Both the position numbers and the translations under genes were made by a program. DNA of 64,000 nucleotides from an uncultured Tidjanibacter sp. (lineage in GTDB: Bacteria; Bacteroidota; Bacteroidia; Bacteroidales; Rikenellaceae), in contig CANTVF010000003.1 in assembly GCA_947852905.1 (NCBI GenBank), forward strand, positions 186,001-250,000, in the 5' to 3' direction. How positions within the stretch are numbered: the first letter of the stretch is position 1; every line of letters starts with the position of its first letter. Positions 28,747-39,539 of the stretch are shown here, one piece after another. The notes beneath the pieces were generated by a model. It did no database searches. It was not told where the DNA came from and saw only the letters and a program-made list of their open reading frames with translations.

Positions 28747-30228
28747 CTATCTGAAATCGAGTTTACCCTTATATACACCTACCAGACTGTTGCCCAAATC
28801 ATCCTGCAAATTCATATCCAGAACGTGATCGTCGCCTTCATAGGATATATTCACCGTTCCCGATGCAATAGGTCCGGCGAGTCCGAATTCATTGTCGTTC
28901 ATCTCGACATACCAGCTGCCCATGGGGAAAGTCAGATTATTGCTATCTTTTCCGGCCATTACAGTATTGGGAGTACCTGTAGACAGAGTGCAAACCTTGA
29001 CGGTATACTCTCCGGCTGGTATCTTATAATTGTAATCGGGATCTTTCGGCGTATAACTGCCGAAAATCATCAGATGGATATATGCCCCCGTTCCGAAATA
29101 GCGTCCCGCCGCATTGCGGTACTCTATATCTTTTGTCCATAAACGTATATCCCAACCGGATACGGCGTCTTCCGGCGACTCGTCCTCGTCGTTGGCACTT
29201 ACAACCACGCGACTGTTGACCATCCCGTTCAAATCCACATCATCGGTCAGAGTACTGATATGCTCCTTAGCCGCTTCCTGCGAGAAAAGATACCTTACAG
29301 GCTCCACCTCGCCGCCCGGTGCGAACACAACGACATAAGCTTCGCGCGGAGTCAATTCCGTATTGTTATCAGCCTTGACATCCACCACTGAAAAACCTTC
29401 CGTCATCGGCGTCGCCCTCAGCCACGACTGAGTCTCGCCATTCTCATCCTCTACCCGGACATCCCACTCCAGATTGACCGACTCGACATAAATCGTCTTG
29501 GTGACATCTTTGGCATTGGCGGGAAATACCGGATTGCCCGTAAACTCGGTCTTCAGGGACGGAGGAGCCACATACGCCTCCTGCTGTATGCGCAGAATTT
29601 TCGATTCAACGCCATCCATGCTCGGAACCACATTTATATTGGCCACACGCTCCTTGGGTTCCATATTATCGCCTACGGTAATCTTGATCTTGTCGCCATC
29701 AACTTTCATATCGACCCATTCGGCATTGCCGTCTACAGCTGCACTCCATGTCAACCCTTCGCCCTCTACGGTCACGACAGCCTCCTGAACGTCATTGTCC
29801 GAAGCTCCGAATTTCAATACAGTCGGCTCCACTTTCAGGCCGTACTTTATGTCCTCGCCGGCACCGCTTTGCGTAACGGTAATAATCTGAGGATCGACCT
29901 TTACATTATCCGAAGCATAGACGGTAATCTTGCCCGTCCGTGCCTCCTTGGAAATATTGTTCTCCACCGACACTACGACAGCGTCGTCTGAGCTTTTGAC
30001 GGCCGAAAGCCAGACTTTGTCCTTATCGTCCTGAAGAATATCCCACACTACATCGACCGCATCGACTTCGATTTGCTGCGCTTCGGCACCGACAGCCGCA
30101 AACGAAAGCGTATTGTTCGACACTTTCAATGAAGGCACGGTCACCGGACCGTCCTCTTTACAAGACACGACCAGCAAAGAACATGCTGCAATCGCCGATA
30201 AAATCAATCGGTAAAATAAATTTCTCAT
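28747..30228 (-). CDS. BACON-domain lipoprotein (multiple BACON repeats)
   Basis: SCKEDGP lipobox; repeated BACON-like units (EVDAVDVVWDILQDDKDKVWLSAVKSSDDAVVVSVENNISKEARTGKITVYA..., TWSAAVDGNAEWVDMKVDGDKIKITVGDNMEPKERVANINV). Confidence 0.82.
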   Translation of the reverse strand: MRNLFYRLILSAIAACSLLVVSCKEDGPVTVPSLKVSNNTLSFAAVGAEAQQIEVDAVDVVWDILQDDKDKVWLSAVKSSDDAVVVSVENNISKEARTGKITVYASDNVKVDPQIITVTQSGAGEDIKYGLKVEPTVLKFGASDNDVQEAVVTVEGEGLTWSAAVDGNAEWVDMKVDGDKIKITVGDNMEPKERVANINVVPSMDGVESKILRIQQEAYVAPPSLKTEFTGNPVFPANAKDVTKTIYVESVNLEWDVRVEDENGETQSWLRATPMTEGFSVVDVKADNNTELTPREAYVVVFAPGGEVEPVRYLFSQEAAKEHISTLTDDVDLNGMVNSRVVVSANDEDESPEDAVSGWDIRLWTKDIEYRNAAGRYFGTGAYIHLMIFGSYTPKDPDYNYKIPAGEYTVKVCTLSTGTPNTVMAGKDSNNLTFPMGSWYVEMNDNEFGLAGPIASGTVNISYEGDDHVLDMNLQDDLGNSLVGVYKGKLDFR

Positions 30229-30533
30229 AGTCTCACCATTTTTAATTCCAGGTAACAAATTAGGTTTATCAATAAGTCAATGGGTAAATTTACATATCAA
30301 TATTTAAATATGCAAATTATAGTCAGTCATAATATAGCTTTTATAACAAAATAAGTTCGAATATTCGTTCATAATTTATTCGTAGCGGATAATTATTATC
30401 AGATGCTCACATAAATATTATTAGGATTATACGCCTCGCAGGAGTGTCAAGACGCACTTTCATACTATCCCATAATGCGCAGAGGAGTCCTGCACGGAAG
30501 AATTTGATAACTTTGCAAACAAAAACACATACC

Positions 30534-31097
30534 ATGTACATAGCACAGGCAAAAAGAAAACAAAACATAGCCGAATATATACTGTACTTGTGGCAACTCG
30601 AAGATCTGATACGCGCATTGCAGTTCAGTCCCGAAGCGATATGGAACACTCTCGTGGCTCCACAGGCGACAGACGACCCCGCAAAACAGAACGAACTGCT
30701 GATGTGGTACATCGACCTCGGTTCACTTATGCGCGAAGAGGGCAAAGAGAAATCCGGTCATCTGGACCATACACTGCATCTGATAAGTTCGCTCGAAGAA
30801 CTGCACGAAGATCTGCTGCATGCCCCCGCAGGTGCCCGTTATCGGGAACTGTATGCCGCACTGCAGGGGGAACTTCCGAAACTACGGGAAACAATGGGTA
30901 AGGATATATCCGATATTGAATTGATATTCAGATCGCTCTATGCGGTAATGCTGTATCGCATCAAAGGAGACGAGACAAAAGAAAGCTCGATCTCCGATGT
31001 GATCGAGCTGATGTCGCCTTTGATAGGGGAACTTGCCCGGATATTTCATCTTTCCGAGCGCGGCGAGTTGGATATTTGGGAAGAGAAAACCGAATGA
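30534..31097 (+). CDS. DUF4924-like conserved Bacteroidetes protein
   Basis: MYIAQAKRKQNIAEYILYLWQLEDLIRALQF... is recalled as a Bacteroidetes-conserved family; start ATG at 30534. Confidence 0.6.
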   Translation: MYIAQAKRKQNIAEYILYLWQLEDLIRALQFSPEAIWNTLVAPQATDDPAKQNELLMWYIDLGSLMREEGKEKSGHLDHTLHLISSLEELHEDLLHAPAGARYRELYAALQGELPKLRETMGKDISDIELIFRSLYAVMLYRIKGDETKESSISDVIELMSPLIGELARIFHLSERGELDIWEEKTE

Positions 31098-31265
31098 CAC
31101 TATAAAACACATCGGACTGCCACCGATTTCCGTATGATTTCCTTTTAGTTTCCGTTGCAAACGGTTCCGCACCGTAGTCGCGTGCCCTTAAACACAGCGA
31201 TCGGACTGCCCGAAGACCGTTTACGACAACTTCTCAACCGACCGATACCATACGAGTATATACGA

Positions 31266-31311
31266 CACCGTCCGGCTCTTACATTACTAAGATGCCGGAC
31301 GGTGCGTTTTT
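31266..31311 (+). terminator. Rho-independent terminator
   Basis: CACCGTCCGGC...GCCGGACGGTG followed by cgtttttgtt. Confidence 0.85.
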
Positions 31312-31324
31312 GTTGCATCGGAAA

Positions 31325-32353
31325 TCAAATTTTTTCTTCAGAAAAATATTCGGCTACCGCTGCCTTGAACTTTTCTATAGTCTTATGCATTGATTCAAAG
31401 GATTTTCCGCCCGCAGCATTCTTATGACCGCCACCACCGAAATAACGCGCCGCGAACAGACTGACATCTACCGCTCCACGCGAACGCAACGATATGCGAA
31501 TGAACTTGTGCGTTTCGAGGAACATGGCCGACATCTGAACCGATCCTATCGAAAGAGGATAGTTCACGAATCCTTCACTGTCGCCTATCTGGAAATCGAA
31601 GCGACGAAGTTCATGTTCCTGAAGACCTATATATGCGGCACGACCGTTTTCGATTATCTTCATCTTGTCCATAAGCACATAACCGAGAAGCCGCACACGT
31701 CCCTCGTTATACGCGTTATATACATTTGAATTTATCTCCGGAATATTGATGCCCTTGTCCACGAGACCGGCTACCGCACGGAAAAGGTCGGCTGTCAGAA
31801 AACTGAAAGAGAAATTGCCCGTATCGGTCATTATGCCGACATATAGAGCCACGGCGGCATCCTTGTCGAAAACGTCCAGTCCGACAAAACGCTCGGTAAT
31901 CTTGTAAACCAGATAGGAAGTGGAACACGACTGCGGATCCGAGAACGCCAGCGCATACTCGTTAACAGGCGGATCGAGGTGGTGATCTATCAGTATCCTC
32001 TCGGCACGTTCGTTGCCGACGATATGTTGACGCAGATTTTCCAGACGGTCGATACTATTGAAATCCAGACAAAATATCAGATCGGCATCGTCTATCACTT
32101 CCAACGCCCTGTCGTTATTTTCCTTGGCTATTATAACGTTTCCGATACCCGGCATCCATGCGAGAAACGACGGATACCTGTTAGGTACCATACACGCTAC
32201 GTCATGTCCCAATGAACGCAGCACTTTGGCCCATGCGAGCGAAGATCCTATAGCGTCCCCGTCTGGATTGGTATGCGACAAAACCGCTATTTTTTTCGGT
32301 CCGCCGGAAAGATACTCCTTGAGCCGTTCTATCTTCTGTTCAAAATTCTCCAT
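31325..32353 (-). CDS. nrnA: DHH/DHHA1 phosphoesterase, NrnA-like oligoribonuclease/pAp phosphatase
   Basis: IAVLSHTNPDGDAIGSSLAWA, LIDHHLDP, YFGGGGHKNAAGG. Confidence 0.92.
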   Translation of the reverse strand: MENFEQKIERLKEYLSGGPKKIAVLSHTNPDGDAIGSSLAWAKVLRSLGHDVACMVPNRYPSFLAWMPGIGNVIIAKENNDRALEVIDDADLIFCLDFNSIDRLENLRQHIVGNERAERILIDHHLDPPVNEYALAFSDPQSCSTSYLVYKITERFVGLDVFDKDAAVALYVGIMTDTGNFSFSFLTADLFRAVAGLVDKGINIPEINSNVYNAYNEGRVRLLGYVLMDKMKIIENGRAAYIGLQEHELRRFDFQIGDSEGFVNYPLSIGSVQMSAMFLETHKFIRISLRSRGAVDVSLFAARYFGGGGHKNAAGGKSFESMHKTIEKFKAAVAEYFSEEKI

Positions 32354-32797
32354 ACCGTAATGACTTTTCCCTTATACGGCGTACGGGACATCGTCCGCTA
32401 TCATGGAAAGTTCAACGAGATACGAAGTTACGAAAATTAACCCGAAGAAAAAAATCGCTTCCCGGCAATATATATATTCGAGTACACTTTTACATTTGTA
32501 ATCAACACTATAGAGTGGCGCTAACGGTCCGGCTAAAAATAGACACTACACCTATCTACACGTGATTTACGCAATGATTCGACATATATTGCTGCTGTTT
32601 TGGCACCGCATGAACGCGAGTTCACCGCCCGATGTATCATTACCTCCATGCTTATACATAACGGACAGAAACCGGCACGTAACAAAATTTAATAGCGTAA
32701 AACAGCGACGGAGTAGGCATTAAGGCATATTTTTGTATTTTTGTTATTTTAACATCCGGCACTCGGATATTCCGGAAAACCTCAACGACGAATTATC

Positions 32798-33778
32798 ATG
32801 CTGTACCCGATAAGATTCAAACCCATACTAAAACCCCGGATATGGGGAGGCGACAGGTTCGCCCCAAAAGGCAGACGAGCCGGCTCGACAAACTCCATGC
32901 AAAAGGAAAACATAGGGGAAAAGTGGGCCATATCGGGCATAACCGGCGATGTATCGGTAGTATCCAACGGTTTTCTGAAATCTAACGATCTGGAGGAAAT
33001 AACGGAAGTATACATGGGCGATCTGGTGGGGGACAAAGTCTACGATACTTACGGAACGGAATTTCCCGTACTCGTCAAATTCATAGACACCCGTGATGCG
33101 CTCTCCATACAGGTACACCCGGACGACGACCTTGCCGCAGCACGACACGGCTCCCGCGGAAAAACGGAAATGTGGTACATCATGGACTGCGAACCGGGAG
33201 CTTACGTCTACGTGGGCTTCAACAGGCCGGTAACCCAACAGGAATATCTCGCGGCACTTACCGGAGGCCGTCTTACGGACATACTGCACCGTTACGAGGT
33301 ACGCAAAGGCGACATATACTACATACCGTCAGGTACGATACACGCAATAGGGCCGGGAGTGATGCTGGCTGAGATACACGAAACGTCGGACATCACTTAC
33401 CGTATATACGACTGGGGCAGGGTGGACACGAACGGCAATCCGCGCCAACTGCACACGGCGGAAGCTACCGACGCTATAGATTTCGAATACGGCAAGAATT
33501 ATCTGCTGAAAGTCTCCGCAACCCCCAATACCGCAAACGAAATAATATCGACTCCTTTCTTTACGGCTTGCGAGATGATAATCGACGGAGAGATGCGCCG
33601 CGATTATTACGCTTTGGACAGTTTCGTGGCATGCGTATGCACCGAAGGAGAACTCAGGGTCGCCACTCAGGGAGGCGAAGAACTGCTCAAGGCCCAAGAT
33701 ACGGTACTTTTACCGGCGGAAACGGAAGAGGCCGTAATTACCGGCCGGGGCACAATGCTCGAAATATTCATGAAATAG
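32798..33778 (+). CDS. manA: Class I mannose-6-phosphate isomerase
   Basis: ERVYDTYGTEFPVLVKFIDTRDALSIQVHPDD, YYIPSGTIHAIGPGVMLAEIHETSDITYRIYDW. Confidence 0.93.
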   Translation: MLYPIRFKPILKPRIWGGDRFAPKGRRAGSTNSMQKENIGEKWAISGITGDVSVVSNGFLKSNDLEEITEVYMGDLVGDKVYDTYGTEFPVLVKFIDTRDALSIQVHPDDDLAAARHGSRGKTEMWYIMDCEPGAYVYVGFNRPVTQQEYLAALTGGRLTDILHRYEVRKGDIYYIPSGTIHAIGPGVMLAEIHETSDITYRIYDWGRVDTNGNPRQLHTAEATDAIDFEYGKNYLLKVSATPNTANEIISTPFFTACEMIIDGEMRRDYYALDSFVACVCTEGELRVATQGGEELLKAQDTVLLPAETEEAVITGRGTMLEIFMK

Positions 33779-33831
33779 AGCCGGAAAGCAACCGTGCAAC
33801 CTGATCCGGCTTATTGGTAACCAAACAGACA

Positions 33832-34341
33832 ATGGAAACTGTACCGGAGATAACATTCAGACAGGCGACACGTGCCGATAATGATGCCATAACGAGCATC
33901 ATAGACGCCCGCATAAGATGGTTTACGGAGAACGGAATGCATCAATGGAACGAAACCGGATACCGTGAAACCTATCCAGACTCATATTTTCTTGCCAGAA
34001 TCGAAGCGGGCGAAATGTTCGTGCTTGAAACGGAAGGAGAGATAGCGGGAATAGCCGGACTTTTCGGTTCCGACGGACGTTGGGACGACGACGATTCATA
34101 TCTATACCTGCACCACCTTGCGACTTTGCCGCGTCATTCAGGCATCGGATCGCTCATATTAGAAGAAGCGGAACGATATGCCGCCGACAGAGGTTTTCTC
34201 GGAATAAGACTGGACTGCCAAAAAGACAATGCCAAGTTGAACCGCTTTTACGAAAGCAGAGGTTATGAAGCTGCGGGAGAGATACGTGAAGGCTCGTACA
34301 CGGGCGTGAAACGCCAGAAGTCGTTTCGTGCTGAAAAATGA
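33832..34341 (+). CDS. GNAT family N-acetyltransferase
   Basis: YLHHLATLPRHSGIGSLILEEAERYAADRGFLGIRLDCQKDNAKLNRFYESRGYE. Confidence 0.9.
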   Translation: METVPEITFRQATRADNDAITSIIDARIRWFTENGMHQWNETGYRETYPDSYFLARIEAGEMFVLETEGEIAGIAGLFGSDGRWDDDDSYLYLHHLATLPRHSGIGSLILEEAERYAADRGFLGIRLDCQKDNAKLNRFYESRGYEAAGEIREGSYTGVKRQKSFRAEK

Positions 34342-34380
34342 TTATCGCCGTCTGTTACCCGACAGAAAAATATTATAAAA

Positions 34381-35022
34381 ATGACCACCGAAGAGAGATA
34401 CGCAGGCATCATAGAATGGTTTTCGGAAAACATGCCGGTAGCCGAAACAGAATTGCAATACGCCACAGGTTACGAATTGCTCGTAGCCACCATACTGTCG
34501 GCACAATGTACCGACAAACGCGTCAACATGACCACGCCGGAACTGTTCCGCAGATTTCCCACGCCGGAAGATATGGCCGCAGCCTCACCGGAAGAGATAT
34601 TTCCGTACATCAAAAGCATATCGTATCCCAATAACAAGTCGCGCAATCTCGCAGCCATGGCACGAATGCTGGTAGACGAGTTCGGCGGAACGGTACCCGA
34701 TACGGTAGAAGAGTTGCAGCGTCTGCCGGGAGTAGGCCGAAAAACAGCCAATGTAGTGGCTTCCGTTATTTTCCACAGGGAAGTTATGGCGGTCGATACA
34801 CACGTATTCAGGGTATCGCGCCGGTTGGGACTGACCAAAAACGCGAAAACACCGTTGCAGGCCGAACAGCAACTTACCGCGCACATACCGTCACACCTGC
34901 TACCCAAAGCGCACCACTGGCTGATACTTCACGGCCGCTATGTATGTACGGCACGCAATCCGCACTGCGAAGAGTGCGGCATATACCGCTGGTGCAGGAA
35001 TCCGGTCAAAAAACCGGCATAA
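34381..35022 (+). CDS. nth: Endonuclease III
   Basis: LLVATILSAQCTDKRVN, LQRLPGVGRKTANVV, VDTHVFRVSRRLGL, C-terminal 4Fe-4S CTARNPHCEECGIYRWC. Confidence 0.96.
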   Translation: MTTEERYAGIIEWFSENMPVAETELQYATGYELLVATILSAQCTDKRVNMTTPELFRRFPTPEDMAAASPEEIFPYIKSISYPNNKSRNLAAMARMLVDEFGGTVPDTVEELQRLPGVGRKTANVVASVIFHREVMAVDTHVFRVSRRLGLTKNAKTPLQAEQQLTAHIPSHLLPKAHHWLILHGRYVCTARNPHCEECGIYRWCRNPVKKPA

Positions 35023-35027
35023 ATTCC

Positions 35028-35035
35028 TAACTTTG
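35028..35035 (+). promoter_or_regulatory. Bacteroidetes -7 promoter element (TAnnTTTG) upstream of tyrS
   Basis: TAACTTTG in the nth-tyrS intergenic gap. Confidence 0.45.
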
Positions 35036-35169
35036 CCGAATACGATACAACGGTAGCCGTATAAAAATAGAAAACTGTGTCGCGACATGCGTAATAGTCA
35101 ACTTAAAAAGAACGTGAAGTACGCATTTCCGATAACCGACAAGAAAACGATAAACATAAAAATATTCCG

Positions 35170-36459
35170 ATGAATTTCGTAGAAGAACTCAAATGGAGGG
35201 GAATGATCCACGATATGATCCCCGGAACGGAAGAATATCTCGCCAAAGGAATGGCAACGGCATACCTCGGATTCGATCCGACGGCCGACTCGCTTCACAT
35301 AGGCCATCTCGTAGGTGTCATGATACTCAAACATCTGCAACGTTGCGGACACCGTCCTATAGCGCTTATAGGAGGAGCCACCGGAATGATCGGCGACCCG
35401 TCCGGCAAATCGCTCGAACGCAACCTGCTCGACGAGGATACGCTGCGACACAATCAGGAATCTATCCGTAAACAGCTCGCTAAACTAATCGACTTCGACT
35501 CCGACGCTCCCAACGCAGCGATCATGGTCAACAACTACGACTGGATGAAAGATATGGGATTCCTACAGTTTATACGCGACATAGGAAAACATATCACCGT
35601 CAATTACATGATGGCCAAGGATTCCGTAAAGAAACGCTTCAACGGCGAAGGAGACGGAATGTCTTTCACGGAATTCACTTACCAACTGGTGCAGGGATAC
35701 GACTTCCTGCAACTGTTCGAACGTTACGACTGCCGTCTGCAGTTGGGCGGCTCGGATCAGTGGGGCAACATAACCACCGGAGGCGAACTCATACGCCGCA
35801 TAAAGGACGAACAGGTATACGCACTCACTTGTCCGCTAATCAAGAAATCGGACGGCACCAAATTCGGAAAGACAGAGAGCGGAAACGTATGGTTAGACGC
35901 AAGATATACGTCGCCTTACAAATTTTATCAATTCTGGCTCAACGTCAGCGACGAGGATGCCAAAAGTTACATCAAAATATTCACGATGCTCGACAGGCAG
36001 ACGATAGAAAACCTCATAGCCGAACACGACGCAGCTCCGCACGAACGCAAGTTGCAGAAAACGCTCGCAAAGGAACTTACCTGCGCAGTACATTCTGAAC
36101 AGGAGTACGAAAAGGCTGTCGAAGCGTCGTCGATACTCTTCGGTGGCGCAACGCACGAAGCTCTCAAACGTCTGGACGAAGATACTCTGCTTCAGGTATT
36201 CGACGGAGTTCCCCAATTCCGTATCGGCAGACAGGACATAGAAAACGGAATTCCCGTCATGGAACTGTGCGTCGAAAAGTGCAACATATTCCCCTCGAAA
36301 GGCGAAATGCGCAAACTGATTCAAGGAGGCGGCGTTTCAATGAACAAGGAAAAGATAGATTCTCCGGAAAGAACGGTAAATACCGAAGATACGATAGCCG
36401 GAAAATACATACTGGTACAAAAGGGTAAGAAAAACTACTTCCTGATAATAGTGGAATAA
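35170..36459 (+). CDS. tyrS: Tyrosyl-tRNA synthetase
   Basis: [46 protein letters not shown] (KFGKT), C-terminal S4-like domain. Confidence 0.97.
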   Translation: MNFVEELKWRGMIHDMIPGTEEYLAKGMATAYLGFDPTADSLHIGHLVGVMILKHLQRCGHRPIALIGGATGMIGDPSGKSLERNLLDEDTLRHNQESIRKQLAKLIDFDSDAPNAAIMVNNYDWMKDMGFLQFIRDIGKHITVNYMMAKDSVKKRFNGEGDGMSFTEFTYQLVQGYDFLQLFERYDCRLQLGGSDQWGNITTGGELIRRIKDEQVYALTCPLIKKSDGTKFGKTESGNVWLDARYTSPYKFYQFWLNVSDEDAKSYIKIFTMLDRQTIENLIAEHDAAPHERKLQKTLAKELTCAVHSEQEYEKAVEASSILFGGATHEALKRLDEDTLLQVFDGVPQFRIGRQDIENGIPVMELCVEKCNIFPSKGEMRKLIQGGGVSMNKEKIDSPERTVNTEDTIAGKYILVQKGKKNYFLIIVE

Positions 36460-36480
36460 AATACATGACTCAATAACGTC

Positions 36481-36513
36481 GAAGCCGTCCAATTATCGAA
36501 ATTGGACGGCTTC
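36481..36513. terminator. Hairpin between tyrS and CGGC-domain gene
   Basis: GAAGCCGTCCAATT...AATTGGACGGCTTC, 14-bp perfect stem between convergent genes. Confidence 0.7.
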
Positions 36514-36559
36514 AGCATACTATGCATATCGGTCTTACCCGGACCACATCCTCCGAACG

Positions 36560-36892
36560 TCAGTGGGTATAATCCAACAGACGGATTCCTTCGGGAAGGT
36601 CTGCCTGTATAATCTCTTTCATCTTACGGGCGAACGGACACGGATAGCCTATAGGCGTACCCTTCTGAATGCACGATGCGAAGGCTATCGTATCGGCACC
36701 CCGTTTCACGAGTTCCCTCGCACGCAATACGGACTTTTTGCCGGGACATCCGCCGCAATTCGCAAAACCCACTATCTCTATCTCCTCGGAAACTCCCGAA
36801 AACATACCGCTGCGCTCCCTGACAGCTCTGAAGTCGCCCGTACCCGGACAAAAGTCTTCCGTCTGAAGACATCTTATTATTCCCAATTTCAT
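36560..36892 (-). CDS. CGGC-domain (predicted metal-binding) protein
   Basis: IVGFANCGGCPGKKSVLRARELVKRGADTIAFASCIQKGTPIGYPCPFA. Confidence 0.85.
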   Translation of the reverse strand: MKLGIIRCLQTEDFCPGTGDFRAVRERSGMFSGVSEEIEIVGFANCGGCPGKKSVLRARELVKRGADTIAFASCIQKGTPIGYPCPFARKMKEIIQADLPEGIRLLDYTH

Positions 36893-37051
36893 ATTGCCTG
36901 ACTGCTAACCTAAAAAAATACACTATATTACTACGGCAAATTTATTACCGTAACTGATAAAATCCATATTTTTACGTAAACGAAAAACATTTACATACTC
37001 TTCAACAGATTCGGAAACATAATCATCTCACAACACATAAAACAAAATAAT

Positions 37052-38512
37052 ATGAAAAAAGCTGTCCTGTTACTATCGGTCGCATCGTTTTTGGCTGTTC
37101 ATACCATGAACGGCCAGACGGAAGATCTGAAAGGAAATCTTGAAAGACACGTATATACGCTCTCATCGGACGAATATCTCGGTCGCGAAGCCGGAAGCCC
37201 GGAGGCATATATGGCCGCAGAATACATAGCCGCAGAATTCGAAAACATAGGTCTCGAACCGGGCATAGTGAAAGACGGAGAACGCAGTTACATGCAAAAT
37301 TTCCGTTGGGATGGCAAGCAATGCTGCAATGTAGTCGGATTCATTCCCGGCAACGATCCGGAACTCAGAGAAGAGTATATAGTGATAGGCGCCCACTACG
37401 ACCATATAGGAAGCAAGATTTCGGGAAACGACACGATCGTATACCACGGTGCGGATGACAATGCCTCCGGAACCGCCATGCTCATAGAACTCGCAAGGAT
37501 ACTCAAGCAACGTGAAGACGAGTTACAGAGAACGGTGATATTCGCGGCTTTTGATGCCGAAGAGGCTAGGCTCGGAGGATCGCAGGCAGCCGTAAAGAAC
37601 ATGGACGCGCAAAACGTTCGCTTCATGATAAACATGGATATGGTAGGCTGGCTCGACGATAAAGGGACACTCGAAATAAACGGCGTATCCACGCTTGACA
37701 ACGGTCGTAAAACAATAGGTGTCATACCGTGTCCGCAAGGTTTGCAAGTAAAACTCAACAACCGCAACAACACTGCGTTTACGGCATCGGATCACGATTC
37801 GTTCCGCTATAACGACATACCGGCCATACACGTCACGACAGGAAAAAGATCGCCTTACCACAAGCCGGAAGATACGGCCGACAAGATAAATTACGAAGGA
37901 ATGGAACTGATAACCGGATACATGGCAGACATGTCGGTAGCATTTGCGGATATGGAAGAAATAGAGCCGGCCGGCCCCTGCAAACTGAGTGCGGGAATAG
38001 CGGCATCTATAGGGTCAGGATACGCCATGTTCCGCAAAAACGCAGTACAGGGTAGGGCGGCGACATCGTTCAATGCCGGAGCATTCCTTCAATACAATTT
38101 CAACGACTATCTGGCTCTGCGCCCCGAAGTACAATACACGTATTTTCAAGCCAGATACCCGCACTCCAACTCCTCAGGCGAACTGATAATAAACAACTCG
38201 TACCGTTGGGCAAATTCGCAAGCCTTGACAGTTCCGGTCAACATTCTCGTCAGTCCGGATCTTACCGACGAAATACATACGTACATAGGATTGGGCCCAT
38301 ACTATTCGTATATATTCGATGCAGGAATAAACAGAACACCGCTTAAAAATCATAACATGCACGAATGGGGTATCTCCATGAACATCGGCCTCGAAATAGA
38401 ACATGTCGGTATGGCATTCACAGGCTACTTTTCACTAACTCCCATATCGAAGGAAGATATAGTAAAGGCTTATCGCAACTCATGCTTCTTCACCGTCTAT
38501 TATAGATTTTAA
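37052..38512 (+). CDS. M28-family metallopeptidase with C-terminal outer-membrane beta-barrel-like domain
   Basis: YIVIGAHYDHIG, YHGADDNASGTAMLIELARIL, AAFDAEEARLGGSQ; C-terminal approx. 180 aa with LSAGIAASIGSGYAMF...FLQYNFNDYLALRPEVQYTYF...TVYYRF ending in aromatic F. Confidence 0.87.
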   Translation: MKKAVLLLSVASFLAVHTMNGQTEDLKGNLERHVYTLSSDEYLGREAGSPEAYMAAEYIAAEFENIGLEPGIVKDGERSYMQNFRWDGKQCCNVVGFIPGNDPELREEYIVIGAHYDHIGSKISGNDTIVYHGADDNASGTAMLIELARILKQREDELQRTVIFAAFDAEEARLGGSQAAVKNMDAQNVRFMINMDMVGWLDDKGTLEINGVSTLDNGRKTIGVIPCPQGLQVKLNNRNNTAFTASDHDSFRYNDIPAIHVTTGKRSPYHKPEDTADKINYEGMELITGYMADMSVAFADMEEIEPAGPCKLSAGIAASIGSGYAMFRKNAVQGRAATSFNAGAFLQYNFNDYLALRPEVQYTYFQARYPHSNSSGELIINNSYRWANSQALTVPVNILVSPDLTDEIHTYIGLGPYYSYIFDAGINRTPLKNHNMHEWGISMNIGLEIEHVGMAFTGYFSLTPISKEDIVKAYRNSCFFTVYYRF

Positions 38513-38533
38513 AAGTGAACAAATATAAAACGT

Positions 38534-38558
38534 TGAGGGAGGGTAAAACCCTCCCTCA
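38534..38558. terminator. Bidirectional hairpin between M28 gene and nadA
   Basis: TGAGGGAGGGT-aaa-ACCCTCCCTCA between convergent genes. Confidence 0.8.
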
Positions 38559-38592
38559 GCATTTTAAAGCCACTTCGCACGGCAATGGAAAC

Positions 38593-39531
38593 TTATTTCG
38601 ACATGGCCAGCATGTTGCGTATGGATACTTCGGCACGGCGGCGTATATCCTCATCTATCGTCACCTCCGGCGTTTCGTTTACGAGAGCATCGTATATCTT
38701 TTCCAACGTTACGAGCTTCATATATTCGCAATCGTTACAACCGCACGTAGAATCCATCGGAGGGGCGGGAATAAAATTCACCGCAGGATATTTCTCGCGC
38801 AATTCGTAAAGTATACCCGATTCGGTGGCTATTATATATTCCTTTCCGCCGTCGGTACCTATATAGTTTATGATAGCTGCCGTACTGCCGACGAAATCGG
38901 CAGCCATAAGAACCGGTTTCTTGCATTCGGGGTGTGCGAGTACCTTGGCTCCGGGATACTCTTTCTTGAGTTCGAGTATCTTCTCCAGAGAGAACTTCTC
39001 GTGAACATGACAAGCTCCGTCCCACAGGACTATGTCGTTCCGTCCCGTCATACGTTTTATATAATCGCCGAGATTGCGGTCGGGCGCGAATATGATCTTC
39101 TGACCGGCAGGCATCGCCTCCACGATTTTCAAAGCGTTGGACGAAGTACAGCATACGTCGGTTAGAGCCTTGACGCCGACCGAAGTGTTGACATACGATA
39201 CCACCTTATGATCCGGATACTTTCCGATGAATTTCTCGAACTCCGCCGCATCGCACGAATCGGCCAGCGAACACCCTGCCGCCGGATCGGGAATCAGCAC
39301 TTTCTTCTGCGGAGACAGCACTTTTGCCGTTTCGGCCATGAAATATACGCCGGCGAACAGTATGATGTCGGCATCGGTATCTGCCGCTTTCTGCGATAGG
39401 GCCAGCGAATCACCTATGAAGTCGGCTATCTGCTGCACTTCAGGCCGCGTATAATAATGCGCGAGTATTACGGCATTCTTTTCTCTTTTCAGAGCCTTTA
39501 TCCTTTCGACGAGGATCGAGTTGTCAACCAT
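38593..39531 (-). CDS. nadA: Quinolinate synthase
   Basis: VILAHYYTRPEVQQIADFIGDSLALSQKAADTDADIILFAGVYFMAETAKVLSPQKKVLIPDPAAGCSLAD. Confidence 0.97.
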   Translation of the reverse strand: MVDNSILVERIKALKREKNAVILAHYYTRPEVQQIADFIGDSLALSQKAADTDADIILFAGVYFMAETAKVLSPQKKVLIPDPAAGCSLADSCDAAEFEKFIGKYPDHKVVSYVNTSVGVKALTDVCCTSSNALKIVEAMPAGQKIIFAPDRNLGDYIKRMTGRNDIVLWDGACHVHEKFSLEKILELKKEYPGAKVLAHPECKKPVLMAADFVGSTAAIINYIGTDGGKEYIIATESGILYELREKYPAVNFIPAPPMDSTCGCNDCEYMKLVTLEKIYDALVNETPEVTIDEDIRRRAEVSIRNMLAMSK

Positions 39532-39539
39532 GATTATTT

